Positions 51,454-61,294 of a DNA stretch of 64,000 bases are shown piece by piece. Position numbers and translations under genes: made by a program. The DNA comes from CAWKEY01 sp963848675 (lineage in GTDB: Bacteria > Pseudomonadota > Gammaproteobacteria > Methylococcales > Methylomonadaceae). The stretch is taken from assembly GCA_963848675.1 (NCBI GenBank), contig CAWKEY010000038.1:1-64000 (forward strand). The letters are read 5' to 3'. Numbering within the stretch: position 1 is the first letter of the stretch; each line of letters starts with the position of its first letter. The notes under the pieces were generated by a model, which had not been told where the DNA came from, did no database searches, and worked only from the letters and a program-made list of their open reading frames with translations.

Positions 51454-51855
51454 ATGTCTCTCTCATTCCGTCCGCTTATTGTCATCTCGCTCATGCTGCT
51501 GCAATTTATTGCGCCGCTGACGCACGCCCATGCCGGCAAACATATTGCCAAGATAGGTCTGCATGTCCCCGGCCTGGAAACATTCAGTGCTGTAGATGAC
51601 TTACCAGGCTTTCAGACAGCAGATGATTACTCCAGTTCAGATACCGTCCTTTTTGGAGTCGGCGCCGGCATTACACAAAGCCAGAATACGCCCTCTGCCG
51701 CTCCCGATAACAGTTATTACCTTGTACAATCAATAGCGCTTATTCCGCCTCCACTTTCGGCTTTCAACACCTCGTTATCGCCGCGCTCGCCGCCGATTGC
51801 AGGGGTTTTATCCATGCCATCGCACACCCCTCGCGCACCACCCGCTCAGCTATAA
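51454..51855 (+). CDS. Hypothetical secreted protein at head of efflux operon
   Basis: 133 residues. Signal peptide MSLSFRPLIVISLMLLQFIA-PLTHAHA. The mature part is short and Pro/Ser-rich (IPPPLSAFNTSLSPRSPPIA) with a HAHAGKH histidine cluster near the N-terminus that could bind metal. Lies 97 bp before the outer-membrane channel gene, in the position where small periplasmic metal-responsive proteins often occur. No family recognised. Confidence 0.55.
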   Translation: MSLSFRPLIVISLMLLQFIAPLTHAHAGKHIAKIGLHVPGLETFSAVDDLPGFQTADDYSSSDTVLFGVGAGITQSQNTPSAAPDNSYYLVQSIALIPPPLSAFNTSLSPRSPPIAGVLSMPSHTPRAPPAQL

Positions 51856-51952
51856 TCAAGCCTCTGATTTTTCAAGTTCTATAGCAGAACCTTGTTGATT
51901 TTATTTCTAATCGTTACTTTTAACGCGGCACCAACCGCGACCGGAGCTTTAT

Positions 51953-53204
51953 ATGCTTGCTCTTAACCTCATCCGTGGCTGCCTGCCCGTTTATATGCTG
52001 GCAACTTCGCTGGGTTTTGCAGAATCGACACCTGTTGTCACCCATCACGACCCCATTGAAATTGATGCGACCCTGACTTTAGCCAAAGTCATCGACCTGA
52101 CCCTGGAAAAATATCCGGATACCAGCTGGCTTAAAGCACTGGAAGAAGAAGCCGCGGCGATTGCTCAGCGCAGTCAAAGCTGGACAGCAGGTGCATCACA
52201 AGCATCAGTCGGCTATCAATCAATTTCCTCGTTCAGACTGAATTATGCGACTGCGAATGTGCAGGTGCCGCTATGGAATCTAGGGCAACGTGACGCAGAA
52301 CATAAGCTGGCCAATCAGGCTGAAAGCAGCGCTCAGTTGCAAGCAGCGGGGATTAAATTACGCGTCGCGGGATTGGTTAGGGGCGCTTTGTGGGATATGG
52401 CCCTGGCGAAAATTCGTTTCGAACAGGCGCAAGTGGAGCTGGACGTTTATGCACAATTATTAAATAAAATCCAGCGTCGCGTTGAACTGGGAGATCTGCC
52501 TCGTGCCGATGAATTATTGGCACAAACAGAGTTGCTGCAAAAACGTTCCGTGTTACACCCTGGCTGAAGCAGAACTGATGCACGCTCGCAAACGTTACAC
52601 CACCATTACCCAAATGACCAAAGTGCCGAACATCTATGAAGAAAACCTGGCGGCATTAAAGGAAATCGGGCAAAACCATCCGACCCTGGTCGCGATTAAC
52701 AGTCAGATTGAGCGTAAACAAGCTCAGATTAATGCCATTAAATCAATAGGTTCGGGTCAAACTAATGTCATCGCTGGTATATTAAGTGATGAAGGCGTTG
52801 ATTCGCGTAGTAATAGAGCGGAATTTTTCAATGTCGGGGTGAGCATTCCTTTTGGCGGCAGCGCTCATTTACAGCCGCACATTGCGGCTGTAAATGTTGA
52901 ATTAAACAAATTAATCGCCGAACGTGAACAACTTTATCGCGATCTGGAACAGGCGCATCACGAAGCGGAACATAATCTGGAAGTTAATCGAGTCGAATTG
53001 GACACTGCCAATGAGCAGAAAAAGCTTTCTGAAGAATTGTTAAACATGTCCCAGCTGGCTTTTTCTGTGGGTGAAATTAATCTGATGGATTTATTAAAAA
53101 TCGAGTCCCGGACACAACAAGCCATTCTGAATGCGAAAGAACGCGCGGTCATGTTACAGAGAGATCAGGCGCTTTATAACCAGGCCGTCGGAGTATTGCC
53201 ATGA
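51953..53204 (+). pseudogene. TolC/CzcC-type outer-membrane efflux channel, one frameshift
   Basis: Outer-membrane component of the metal RND pump. Frame 1 (51953-52567) has the signal peptide region and LTLAKVIDLTLEKYPDTSWL through DLPRADELLAQTELLQKRS. The match continues in another frame (to 53204) with YTLAEAELMHARKRY, NHPTLVAINSQIERKQAQ, FFNVGVSIPFGGSAHLQP and ATNEQKKLSEELLNMSQLAF-like helices to AVGVLP. One extra base near 52550 (in TCCGTGTTACACC) explains it. Real mutation or assembly error; without this channel the pump would need another TolC. The stop overlaps the adaptor start (ATGA). Confidence 0.85.
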
Positions 53205-54409
53205 AAATCATGAAATCATTAAGGGCCAAGGCGCAAGACACAAGGTTTAAAGAACAAAATAATCGAGCCGATCCCTTCGACTGCGCTCAGGACGGCTTTA
53301 GTCACCTTTCTACAGTATTGGCTGTGTGCTTTACCCTTGCTTTTGCAAGTGCCTGTCTGGCTGCTCCTGCGCCTGAAAATGCCATTCAAATAAGCACTGA
53401 ACAGATCGCCAATCTGGGCGTAAAACTGGGAAAACTGACGCCTGCTCAACACATTCCAGGGCTTTATGCACCGGCCAAAGTGGTCATTCCACCCAGCCAT
53501 GAATATGTCGTCAGTGCATCTGCGGCAGGCGTAATCAATCAACTGTTGGTAGCGGTGGGTGATAAAGTCGAAAAGGGGGCTGTGCTGGCCCGGATAAGCA
53601 GCCCGGATCTGTTGATGCTGCAGCAGCAATATCTTAAAGCACTCAGCGAACTGCAGCTCAGCCAGACAATTTATAATCGCGATCAAAAAATGCTTTCGGA
53701 GGGTATTATTGCCGACCGGCGCTGGCAGGAAACCCGCAGCCAGCATAGCACGCTGGTCTCTGCCGCTCATGAAGCCCGGCAATTGCTCGCCATCGCGGGC
53801 ATGCCCGAAGCGGATCTCAACCGCCTAGCCAAAACGCGGCGCTTCAACAGTGCGCTCACGGTCACTGCGCCCATTTCCGGTGTCGTCCTGGAGCGTTTAG
53901 CGGCGACCGGAGAGCGCATCAACAATTTGGCGCCCTTATACCGCATCGCCAGTCTTGACGAGCTTTGGCTGGACATCAATATTCCGCAGGAACGCATCGG
54001 CAGCATCAAAGCCGGTGATCAGGTCGCTGTTGAAAATACCGGACTGAGTGCGCACATCAGTTTACTGGGGCAAAGCGTCAATCCCGAAAATCAGACCTTG
54101 CTGGCCAGGGCGGTTATCAAGGGCAAATCAACCGCCATCCGCCCAGGACAAAAAGTGACTGTTCAGATTATTCAACCCATGGAAAAAACAGCTTTTAAAG
54201 TGCCGAACACGGGCATTGCCCAGAACGAAGGCAAGGCCTTTATCTTTGTCCGCACCGAACAGGGCTTCAGCGTCACCCCGGTCACCGTAATCGGCAAACA
54301 AGAGACTGACTCGATCATTACCGGCGATTTGCAAGGCAATGAAGACATCGCGATGAATGGCGCCGTCGCCTTGAAAGCAAACTGGCTGGGACTGGGGAGT
54401 GAAGAATAA
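53201..54409 (+). CDS. Efflux RND periplasmic adaptor (CusB/CzcB-like)
   Basis: 402 residues. Membrane-fusion protein linking pump and channel. After the signal region comes ISTEQIANLGVKLGKLTPAQ, then biotinyl-lipoyl half-motifs (VVSASAAGVINQLLVAVGDKVEKGAVLARIS and LTVTAPISGVVLERLAATGERI), helical hairpin (LLMLQQQYLKALSELQLSQT), and beta-barrel (LWLDINIPQERIGSIKAGDQV). The N-terminus is unusual: the signal peptide proper (STVLAVCFTLAFASACLA) is preceded by about 35 residues including PFDCAQDGF, the translation of a dispersed repeat. A GTG at 53318 or so nearer the signal peptide could be the native start. Confidence 0.88.
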   Translation: MKIMKSLRAKAQDTRFKEQNNRADPFDCAQDGFSHLSTVLAVCFTLAFASACLAAPAPENAIQISTEQIANLGVKLGKLTPAQHIPGLYAPAKVVIPPSHEYVVSASAAGVINQLLVAVGDKVEKGAVLARISSPDLLMLQQQYLKALSELQLSQTIYNRDQKMLSEGIIADRRWQETRSQHSTLVSAAHEARQLLAIAGMPEADLNRLAKTRRFNSALTVTAPISGVVLERLAATGERINNLAPLYRIASLDELWLDINIPQERIGSIKAGDQVAVENTGLSAHISLLGQSVNPENQTLLARAVIKGKSTAIRPGQKVTVQIIQPMEKTAFKVPNTGIAQNEGKAFIFVRTEQGFSVTPVTVIGKQETDSIITGDLQGNEDIAMNGAVALKANWLGLGSEE

Positions 54410-57400
54410 TGGCTAACCTGATTCGCTTTGCGCTGAGTCAGCGGATACTCATCATGTTGTCGATACTGCTGTTATCAGGCGGCGGTTATTATGCGTTTAA
54501 AAACATCCCCATTGACGCTTTTCCTGAAGTGTCGCCCACGCAGGTCAAAATCGTTGTTAAAGCGGCCGGCATGACCCCGGAAGAGGTTGAGACCCGCATT
54601 ACCGCGCCGATAGAAGTTGAGCTGCTGGGCATTCCTCATCAAGCCATGCTGCGCTCGATTGCCAAATATGCCCTGACCGATATTACCGTCGATTTTGAAG
54701 AAGGCACCGACATTTACTGGGCGCGCCAGCAAATTGCCGAACGCCTGAACACCATGTGGGGTGATTTGCCTGCGGGTGTTTCGGGCGGTATTGCGCCGAT
54801 GACGACGCCCTTGGGCGAGATGTTCATGTTTTCCATAGAGGGCGGCGATCTCAGCCTGATGGAACGGCGCAGTCTGCTGGATTGGGTCATCCGTCCGGCG
54901 CTCAGAACCGTACCGGGCGTTGCCGACGTCAACTCTTTGGGGGGTTTGGTCAGAAGTTTTGAGGTTATGCCCGATAACACACGCATGGCGGCCAGAAATA
55001 TCGGCATCGATCAACTGGTCGCCGCCTTACAAAGCAACAATCGTAATGACGGCGCCGGCCGTTTGACCGATGGCGAAGAAACGCTGATAGTGCGCGCCGA
55101 AGGCCGCATCAAAACCCTGGCGGACGTCAGCGCCATCGTGGTGGCTAACCATAACGGCACCCCCATTAGCGTAGGCGATGTCGCCGATATTAACATCGGC
55201 GCCCTTACCCGCTATGGCGCGGTCAGTAAAAATGGCCAGGGCGAATCGGTCACCGGCCTGGTGCTGAGTTTGCGTGGCGCCAATGCCCGGCAAACCATCA
55301 TCGAGCTCCAGAAAAAGCTGGACACCATCAGCGCCGGTTTCCCGCCCGGGGTAAAAGCCCAGGTTTTTTATAACCGCGGGGTTCTGGTCGACAAGGCCGT
55401 GCATACGGTCGCCAAAGCTTTGCTGGAAGCCATTGTACTGGTAGTGATTTTGCTGCTGCTGTTTCTGGGCAATTTGCGGGCAGCGTTAACCGTTGCCCTG
55501 GCCTTGCCTCTGGCAGCCTTAGTGACGTTTATCCTGATGCAATACATGGGGATGTCGGCCAATCTGATGAGCCTCGGCGGCCTGGCCATTGCCATTGGTA
55601 TGCTGGTGGATGCGGCCGTGGTGGTGGTGGAAAACGTCATCACCCATCTGGCGCACACCGAAAAAGCCCAGCGCTTGCCAAAACTGCATGTCATTTACCG
55701 GGCCACGCGCGAAGTGGCGGCGCCGGTGACGTCCGGGATTTTAATCATCATTATCGTATTTTTACCGTTACTAACCCTGCAAGGACTGGAAGGCAAATTA
55801 TTTACCCCGGTGGCTTTAACCATCGTGTTTGCACTCAGCGGCTCGCTGATCTTGTCGCTAACGGTGATCCCGGTACTGGCTTCCTATCTGCTGAAAGAGG
55901 TTTCTCATGAGGAGCCCTGGCTGCCCAGGCAATTGCAGAAACTGTACCAGCCGTCTTTATTGTGGTGCATGGCAAACAGTAAAAAAGTGTTTATCGCCGC
56001 AGGTGCCTTGCTGGCAATCACTGTGCTGATATTTACGCAGATAGGCAGTACCTTTATGCCGACCCTGGATGAAGGCGATATTATTGTCCAGCTGGAAAAA
56101 TTGCCGTCGATTACGCTGGCGCAATCGGTGGCGCTGGATGGTCAGGTGCAAAAAAACCTGCTCAAAAATATTCCTGAAGTCATTGACGTGGTGTCGCGTG
56201 TCGGCACCGATGAGCTGGGGCTGGATCCCATGAGCTTGAATGATACCGATACCTTTCTGATCCTGAAGCCTAAGGATCAATGGCGTATGCGCACCAAAGA
56301 AGCGCTGATTGAAGAAATTCGCAAAGTCATGGCGGCAACGCCCGGCATTGCCTTCAAATTTACCCAGCCGATTGAAATGCGGGTTTCGGAAATGCTGACC
56401 GGCACCCGCGGAGATGTCGCCGTCAAATTGTTTGGCCCCGACCTGGATGTACTGAATGAAAAAGCCGCACAGATAGCCGCCGTCTTGAAAACCATAGCCG
56501 GATCATCGGACGTCTTTACCAAACAGAATGAAGGCATGCAGTTTCTGCAATTAAGCATCGACAAAGCCGCGGCCGGGCGTCTGGGTCTGAACAGCGACCA
56601 TATTGAAACCGTGCTGCGGGCGCAGATCGAAGGCTTGAATCTGGGCATCGTGCAGGAAGGTATTAAACGCACACCGTTGATTGTGCGCGGCGACAGCAAT
56701 ACTGCTCGCTTTGACAATCTGCAAATCACCCTGCCCAATGGCGGGCATGTGCCGATAACGGCCGTTGCCAGAGTTGCCAAAGTGGAAGGCGTGGTCTCCG
56801 TGGAACGGGAGCGCGGGCAGCGCTTTGTCGTCATCAGCAGCAACGTGCAGAATCGCGACCTGGTCGGCTTTGTCGATGAAGCCCGTTTAACGGTGGCCGA
56901 GAAAGTGCCCTTGCCAACCGGATATTCCGTTGAATTTGGCGGCCAGTTTGAAAATCAGCAACGTGCCGCCGCACGGCTGTCATTGGTGATTCCAGTTTCG
57001 CTGGGACTGATTTTTTTGTTGCTGTTTTCTACCTTCGGTTCCGTCCGTCAGGCCACGCTGGTGCTATCCAACATCCCGCTGGCCATGATCGGCGGCGTGT
57101 TTGCATTGTGGCTGTCCGGTGAATATTTATCCGTGCCGGCCTCGGTAGGCTTCATCGCGCTGCTGGGGATTGCTGTGCTTAATGGCGTGGTCATGGTGAC
57201 GTATTTCAACCAGCTGCGGGCTACCGGCATGGACATGGCGAAAGTCGTCATTATCGGCTCCGCACGCCGCTTACGGCCCGTGCTGATGACGGCCAGCATT
57301 GCCGCATTCGGCCTCATACCCTTATTGTTTGCGAGCGGGCCCGGCTCCGAAATTCAGCGCCCGCTGGCCATCGTGGTGATAGGCGGACTGGTGTCGTCAA

Positions 57401-57471
57401 CCTTCCTAACCTTGTTCCTGCTACCGATTCTGTTTAAATTATTTGGCCAGGCCAAGGAGATTGAAGCATGA
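54409..57471 (+). CDS. Heavy-metal efflux RND transporter (CzcA/CusA family)
   Basis: 1020 residues, inner-membrane proton-driven pump. Typical features: N-terminal helix IRFALSQRILIMLSILLLSG, NIPIDAFPEVSPTQVKIVVK, periplasmic PN/PC domains, transmembrane helix 4 region GGLAIAIGMLVDAAVVVVENV (with the proton-relay Asp), GSTFMPTLDEGDIIVQLEKLP, and second-half NGVVMVTYFNQLRATGMDMA. HME-type RND pumps export Zn/Co/Cd or Cu/Ag; which metal cannot be told. Overlaps the adaptor by one base (TAATG) and DUF3240 by four. Confidence 0.93.
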   Translation: MANLIRFALSQRILIMLSILLLSGGGYYAFKNIPIDAFPEVSPTQVKIVVKAAGMTPEEVETRITAPIEVELLGIPHQAMLRSIAKYALTDITVDFEEGTDIYWARQQIAERLNTMWGDLPAGVSGGIAPMTTPLGEMFMFSIEGGDLSLMERRSLLDWVIRPALRTVPGVADVNSLGGLVRSFEVMPDNTRMAARNIGIDQLVAALQSNNRNDGAGRLTDGEETLIVRAEGRIKTLADVSAIVVANHNGTPISVGDVADINIGALTRYGAVSKNGQGESVTGLVLSLRGANARQTIIELQKKLDTISAGFPPGVKAQVFYNRGVLVDKAVHTVAKALLEAIVLVVILLLLFLGNLRAALTVALALPLAALVTFILMQYMGMSANLMSLGGLAIAIGMLVDAAVVVVENVITHLAHTEKAQRLPKLHVIYRATREVAAPVTSGILIIIIVFLPLLTLQGLEGKLFTPVALTIVFALSGSLILSLTVIPVLASYLLKEVSHEEPWLPRQLQKLYQPSLLWCMANSKKVFIAAGALLAITVLIFTQIGSTFMPTLDEGDIIVQLEKLPSITLAQSVALDGQVQKNLLKNIPEVIDVVSRVGTDELGLDPMSLNDTDTFLILKPKDQWRMRTKEALIEEIRKVMAATPGIAFKFTQPIEMRVSEMLTGTRGDVAVKLFGPDLDVLNEKAAQIAAVLKTIAGSSDVFTKQNEGMQFLQLSIDKAAAGRLGLNSDHIETVLRAQIEGLNLGIVQEGIKRTPLIVRGDSNTARFDNLQITLPNGGHVPITAVARVAKVEGVVSVERERGQRFVVISSNVQNRDLVGFVDEARLTVAEKVPLPTGYSVEFGGQFENQQRAAARLSLVIPVSLGLIFLLLFSTFGSVRQATLVLSNIPLAMIGGVFALWLSGEYLSVPASVGFIALLGIAVLNGVVMVTYFNQLRATGMDMAKVVIIGSARRLRPVLMTASIAAFGLIPLLFASGPGSEIQRPLAIVVIGGLVSSTFLTLFLLPILFKLFGQAKEIEA

Positions 57472-57773
57472 GCACTCAGGAATATTTAGTGACCCTGAAT
57501 GTACCGCCTGGTCTTGAGGAAATGGTCGTCGATTGTCTGTTGATGCTGGAATCCGAACATGGCTTCAGCAGTTTTCCCGTCAGCGCGCATGACCATCGCA
57601 ACGAAGGCCTGTCATTAGCCGAACAAGTGACCGGCCGCCAGAAAAAAATTCGTTTTCAGATGTATGTGCCCGAACAGGGATTATTGGTTTTATTGGCCCG
57701 CTTAAGACAGGACTTTTCCGGCTCGGGCATTCATTACTGGGTTATGCCGGTAATTGAAAAGGGTATCATTTGA
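57468..57773 (+). CDS. DUF3240 family protein
   Basis: 101 residues. MSTQEYLVTLNVPPGLEEMVVDCLLML, GFSSFPVSAHDHRN and VTGRQKKIRFQMYVPEQ form the DUF3240 pattern, a ferredoxin-like fold found at the end of metal RND operons, possibly a PII-like regulator. Cytoplasmic. ATGA overlap with the pump gene upstream and TGATG with the next gene. Confidence 0.88.
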   Translation: MSTQEYLVTLNVPPGLEEMVVDCLLMLESEHGFSSFPVSAHDHRNEGLSLAEQVTGRQKKIRFQMYVPEQGLLVLLARLRQDFSGSGIHYWVMPVIEKGII

Positions 57774-58201
57774 TGGTTATCATATTAAGCAAAATTCCGG
57801 CCGGCACCCAGAAACAGGATATCGCCGATTATGTCCACTCTGTCCTCAGCGGGGCGCTCTGCCTGAAGAAGGGCACTATCAGGGCTATCCATGTGCTGGC
57901 CTTAAAAGACAAACGCCTCAATCAATTTGATTACTATGGCCTGGTAAGAATTGAACCGGATGCGGTTGCTGAACTGGTCATTAAAAAACTTAACAAAAAG
58001 CCCTTGAAGGGCAAACAGATAGCCGTTCGGGAATACACCTACAAACGCATTTGTCACAATGACCGCCGGAACAACGATGCCGTCTGCATGCTCGCCGGTA
58101 AAGACCGGCGCCGGTTTCATCGCCGGCGTGACCATCTTGAAAAGATAGACGGCGTTCTGGAAAACATGCCTCAGCAGTCGCACTATCCGTGTGAGTCTTA
58201 A
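57773..58201 (+). CDS. Small basic RRM-like protein
   Basis: 142 residues from ATG 57773, overlapping the DUF3240 stop. The first 90 residues suggest an RRM-like fold: VIILSKIPAGTQKQDIADYV (RNP2-like), then YYGLVRIEPDAVAELVIKKLNKKPLKGKQIAVREY (RNP1-like and strand 4). A basic C-terminus follows (DRRRFHRRRDHLEKI). Likely RNA-binding. Its role beside a metal efflux operon is unclear; it may be transcribed onwards to hemC. Confidence 0.6.
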   Translation: MVIILSKIPAGTQKQDIADYVHSVLSGALCLKKGTIRAIHVLALKDKRLNQFDYYGLVRIEPDAVAELVIKKLNKKPLKGKQIAVREYTYKRICHNDRRNNDAVCMLAGKDRRRFHRRRDHLEKIDGVLENMPQQSHYPCES

Positions 58202-58386
58202 TCCCGGAGCGTGCAAACACCGGACTGTTCATGCAACTAAAGCATTTATTCAAACGTCCCATTTGAGCAAAGACAGTCCCGCCCGGTTTTTCCGCACAAC
58301 CCGGCATGGACTTCAACACCAATTAACGCGCCATTCGCTTAAATCCGGTTACAATGCGGCTTTTATTTTCAAAATGAAGGTTTATT

Positions 58387-59313
58387 TTGGCTGAAAAAAT
58401 AATTCGTATTGCGACGCGCAAAAGCCCACTGGCGCTGTGGCAGGCAGAACATGTTGCAGAACGCCTGGAAAAAGCCTATCCGGGCCTGAAAACAGCATTG
58501 GTGAAAATGACCACCCGCGGCGATAAAATCCTCGATGCGCCGCTGGCCAAAGTTGGCGGCAAAGGCTTGTTTGTCAAAGAACTGGAACAGGGCATGCTGG
58601 AAGGCTCGGCCGATATTGCCGTACATTCGATGAAAGATGTGCCTGTTGAATTTCCCGAAGGCCTGCATTTGGCCGCAATCTTGGCGCGCGAAGATCCCAC
58701 CGATGCGTTTGTATCCAATCACTATGCGGCATTAACCGGACTGCCGGCCAATGCCAGAATCGGCACCTCCAGCCTGCGCAGACAGTGTCAGGTCAAGGAA
58801 AAATATCCCGCTGCTGAAATAGTATCGTTGCGCGGCAATGTCAATACTCGGCTGGCCAAACTGGATGCCGGCGAATATGACGCCATTATTCTGGCTTCAG
58901 CCGGTTTAAAAAGACTGGGCATGGCTGACCGCATCACGCAAGGCCTGAGTACAGACATCAGCCTGCCGGCCATTGGCCAGGGCGCTATCGGCATCGAATG
59001 CCGTAGCGATGATGCCGAAATGAATCAGCTGCTAAGGGCCCTGCACGATCCTGAAACCAGCCTGTGCGTGACGGCTGAAAGAGCCATGAACGCCCGGTTG
59101 AATGGCGGCTGCCAGGTCCCCATTGCCGGTTATGCTCAATTGCGCGGCGAACAACTCTTTATGCGCGGCCTGGTCGGCCATCCCGATGGCAGCGTGCTTT
59201 ACCGGGCGGAACGTTCAGGCGCCCCGGATCAGGCTGAAACTATCGGCCGCCTGATTGCCGAAGAGCTGTTAGCCCTTGGCGCTGCTAAAATTCTTCAGGC
59301 GCTGTACCATTGA
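58387..59313 (+). CDS. hemC: Porphobilinogen deaminase (hydroxymethylbilane synthase)
   Basis: 308 residues from TTG 58387 with AAGG seven bases upstream. Polymerises four porphobilinogens to hydroxymethylbilane. Motifs: RIATRKSPLALWQAEHV, VKMTTRGDKILD, GGKGLFVKELEQGML, AVHSMKDVPVE, RIGTSSLRRQCQV, SLRGNVNTRLAKLD and the cofactor-bearing Cys in NGGCQVPIAGYA (about residue 241). Normal length. Confidence 0.96.
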   Translation: MAEKIIRIATRKSPLALWQAEHVAERLEKAYPGLKTALVKMTTRGDKILDAPLAKVGGKGLFVKELEQGMLEGSADIAVHSMKDVPVEFPEGLHLAAILAREDPTDAFVSNHYAALTGLPANARIGTSSLRRQCQVKEKYPAAEIVSLRGNVNTRLAKLDAGEYDAIILASAGLKRLGMADRITQGLSTDISLPAIGQGAIGIECRSDDAEMNQLLRALHDPETSLCVTAERAMNARLNGGCQVPIAGYAQLRGEQLFMRGLVGHPDGSVLYRAERSGAPDQAETIGRLIAEELLALGAAKILQALYH

Positions 59314-60083
59314 GCAATCTATTAGCGGGCGCGCGTGTTTTAGTGACACGGCCAGCGCATCAGGCAGAAAACTTAAGCCGGTTAATAGCAGAGCACGGCG
59401 GCACGCCAATACGTTTTCCCGTGCTTGATATAACTGCCTCGGATCATTTCGACGAAACAAAGGCTCTACTGCAACAGCCTGACAACTTTCAATGGCTTGT
59501 TTTTATTAGTGCAAATGCGGTAAATTTTGCGCTCAAGGCGAATGGTGGCAAAATACCCTATGTTAAGTCTGTGCATTATGCGGCAGTAGGACAAGCGACA
59601 GCGCGGGCTATGACGATGGCCGGATTACCGGTCGATTTGGTGCCTGAACAGGGTTATAACAGCGAGGCCTTATTGGCAATGCCGCAAATGCAGGACGTCA
59701 CCGGCCAGCGTTTTCTAATCGTCCGCGGTGAGGGTGGCCGCGAAGAACTGGCCGATTCACTGCGCAGCAGAGGCGCAACTGTCAGCTATCTGGAAGTCTA
59801 TAAAAGAATACAGCCAGCTATTGATAGCGCGCCAGTGCTCAGCCTGCTTGCCCAAAACAGACTGGATGCGGTTACGGTAACCAGCGCTGAAGCCTTACAG
59901 AATTTATTACACATGATTGGCAAAGACCATCATGAATTGTTATTGGCAATACCCTTGGTGGTGGTCAGCGATAGAATCCGGTCTGTTGCTGCCGGTTTAG
60001 GATTTAAACGAATTACTGTGACAGATAACCCTGCCGACTCGGCAATTCTTGAAGCAGTAACAATAGTATGTAACGGGGAATAG
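59310..60083 (+). CDS. hemD: Uroporphyrinogen-III synthase
   Basis: 257 residues from a TTG start overlapping the hemC stop by four bases (TTGA). Cyclises and inverts ring D. Two-domain pattern: VLVTRPAHQAENLSRLIAEHG, VFISANAVNFALKANGG, YAAVGQATARAM, VRGEGGREELADSLRSRGATV, YKRIQPAID and DAVTVTSAEALQNLLHM. Operon with hemC, hemX and hemY. Confidence 0.93.
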   Translation: MSNLLAGARVLVTRPAHQAENLSRLIAEHGGTPIRFPVLDITASDHFDETKALLQQPDNFQWLVFISANAVNFALKANGGKIPYVKSVHYAAVGQATARAMTMAGLPVDLVPEQGYNSEALLAMPQMQDVTGQRFLIVRGEGGREELADSLRSRGATVSYLEVYKRIQPAIDSAPVLSLLAQNRLDAVTVTSAEALQNLLHMIGKDHHELLLAIPLVVVSDRIRSVAAGLGFKRITVTDNPADSAILEAVTIVCNGE

Positions 60084-60084
60084 C

Positions 60085-61281
60085 GTGGCTGAAGTGAGTG
60101 AACAACAAGAACAGAATGTGAGCCAAAGCAATGCAGCCCACAGGTCTCGCAGCGGATTCTGGTTTGGCATCTTCATTCTGCTCATTATTATTAGCGTAGC
60201 GGGCGCCGGTTTTTTTCTTTTTACGCAATTGCGTGAGCAGCAGGCGGATTTAGGCGGTGAACTGGACAAGGGTGATCTGCAAGTGCTCGAGCTGTCGAAA
60301 CAGCTGAGCGGCTATCAGTCGCAGCTGTCAGCTCTTCAATCTCAGCTGGCAACCGTTCAGTCTGATGTTGCCGGTAAAGATACCCACTTTACCAAAACCC
60401 TGGCGGATTTTTCTCAGCTGCACAATGAAAAACTGGACAGCACGCGCAAAGAACTCAACAGCGCTATTCAACAAGTGCAGCGCCAGCTGGGTAAAACCCG
60501 CGGCGACTGGTTAATTGCCGATGCCGAATATTTATTAAGTGTCGCCAATCAACGACTACACCTGGTCGGTGATGTCGGCACCACGCGCGAAGCCCTGGAA
60601 GCCGCTGACCAGCGCCTGCGCGAAAGTGGCGATGCGGCCGTATTTAAAGTGCGTGAACAGATCAGCAAAGACCTGGCCGTGCTCAACAGCATTAAAGTGC
60701 CGGACATTGTCGGCATTTATGCCTCTATTCAGTCCCTGGAAGAGCAAATTGACAAATTGGCGCTGTTTTTACCCTATGCCGGCAAAGCACTGACACCTTC
60801 CACCGAGGTGCATGCGCATGCCGATAAAACCGAAGACAATCATGAATTGCTGGGTGGCCTGCTCAACAAGCTGGAAGGTGTGGTCACCATCCGCCATACC
60901 GACCAGCCTATCAAATCGATACTCACCCAGGAGCAGGTGGAATTTATTCGCGAGCAGTTAAGAGTCAAGCTGGAAATAGTAAAAACCGCCCTGGTGCAAA
61001 ACAATGAGCCGCTGTATCAAGCGAGTCTGACCGATGCCAAAAAATGGACGGAGCAGCATTTCACCAAGAACGCTGATGCCCGAAGCTTTATTGCCGAGCT
61101 GGACAAGTTTAAAGCCATTCAAATTCGCAGCCAGTTTCCTGATATCAGCCAGTCCTTAAAAATGCTCAGAGACATCTCCAAGCTCCGCCTGGAAACCGAT
61201 AAAGCCGTGCAAACGCCAGAAGCCCCTGCCCCCGTACCTGCACCACCTCCCGCCGCTCCTGCAGCGCCTGTGGCGCAATAA
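60085..61281 (+). CDS. hemX: HemX-like uroporphyrinogen C-methyltransferase-type membrane protein
   Basis: 398 residues from GTG 60085. One N-terminal membrane helix (FWFGIFILLIIISVAGAGFFLF), then a long coiled-coil periplasmic region (VLELSKQLSGYQSQLSALQS), a HemX core (GDWLIADAEYLLSVANQRLHLVGDV; TREALEAADQRL), and a Pro/Ala-rich C-terminal tail (PEAPAPVPAPPPAAPAAP). Despite the HemX family name the catalytic role is doubtful; it is normally between hemD and hemY. Anchored in the inner membrane. Confidence 0.88.
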   Translation: MAEVSEQQEQNVSQSNAAHRSRSGFWFGIFILLIIISVAGAGFFLFTQLREQQADLGGELDKGDLQVLELSKQLSGYQSQLSALQSQLATVQSDVAGKDTHFTKTLADFSQLHNEKLDSTRKELNSAIQQVQRQLGKTRGDWLIADAEYLLSVANQRLHLVGDVGTTREALEAADQRLRESGDAAVFKVREQISKDLAVLNSIKVPDIVGIYASIQSLEEQIDKLALFLPYAGKALTPSTEVHAHADKTEDNHELLGGLLNKLEGVVTIRHTDQPIKSILTQEQVEFIREQLRVKLEIVKTALVQNNEPLYQASLTDAKKWTEQHFTKNADARSFIAELDKFKAIQIRSQFPDISQSLKMLRDISKLRLETDKAVQTPEAPAPVPAPPPAAPAAPVAQ

Positions 61282-61294
61282 CACAGAGCCCAAC

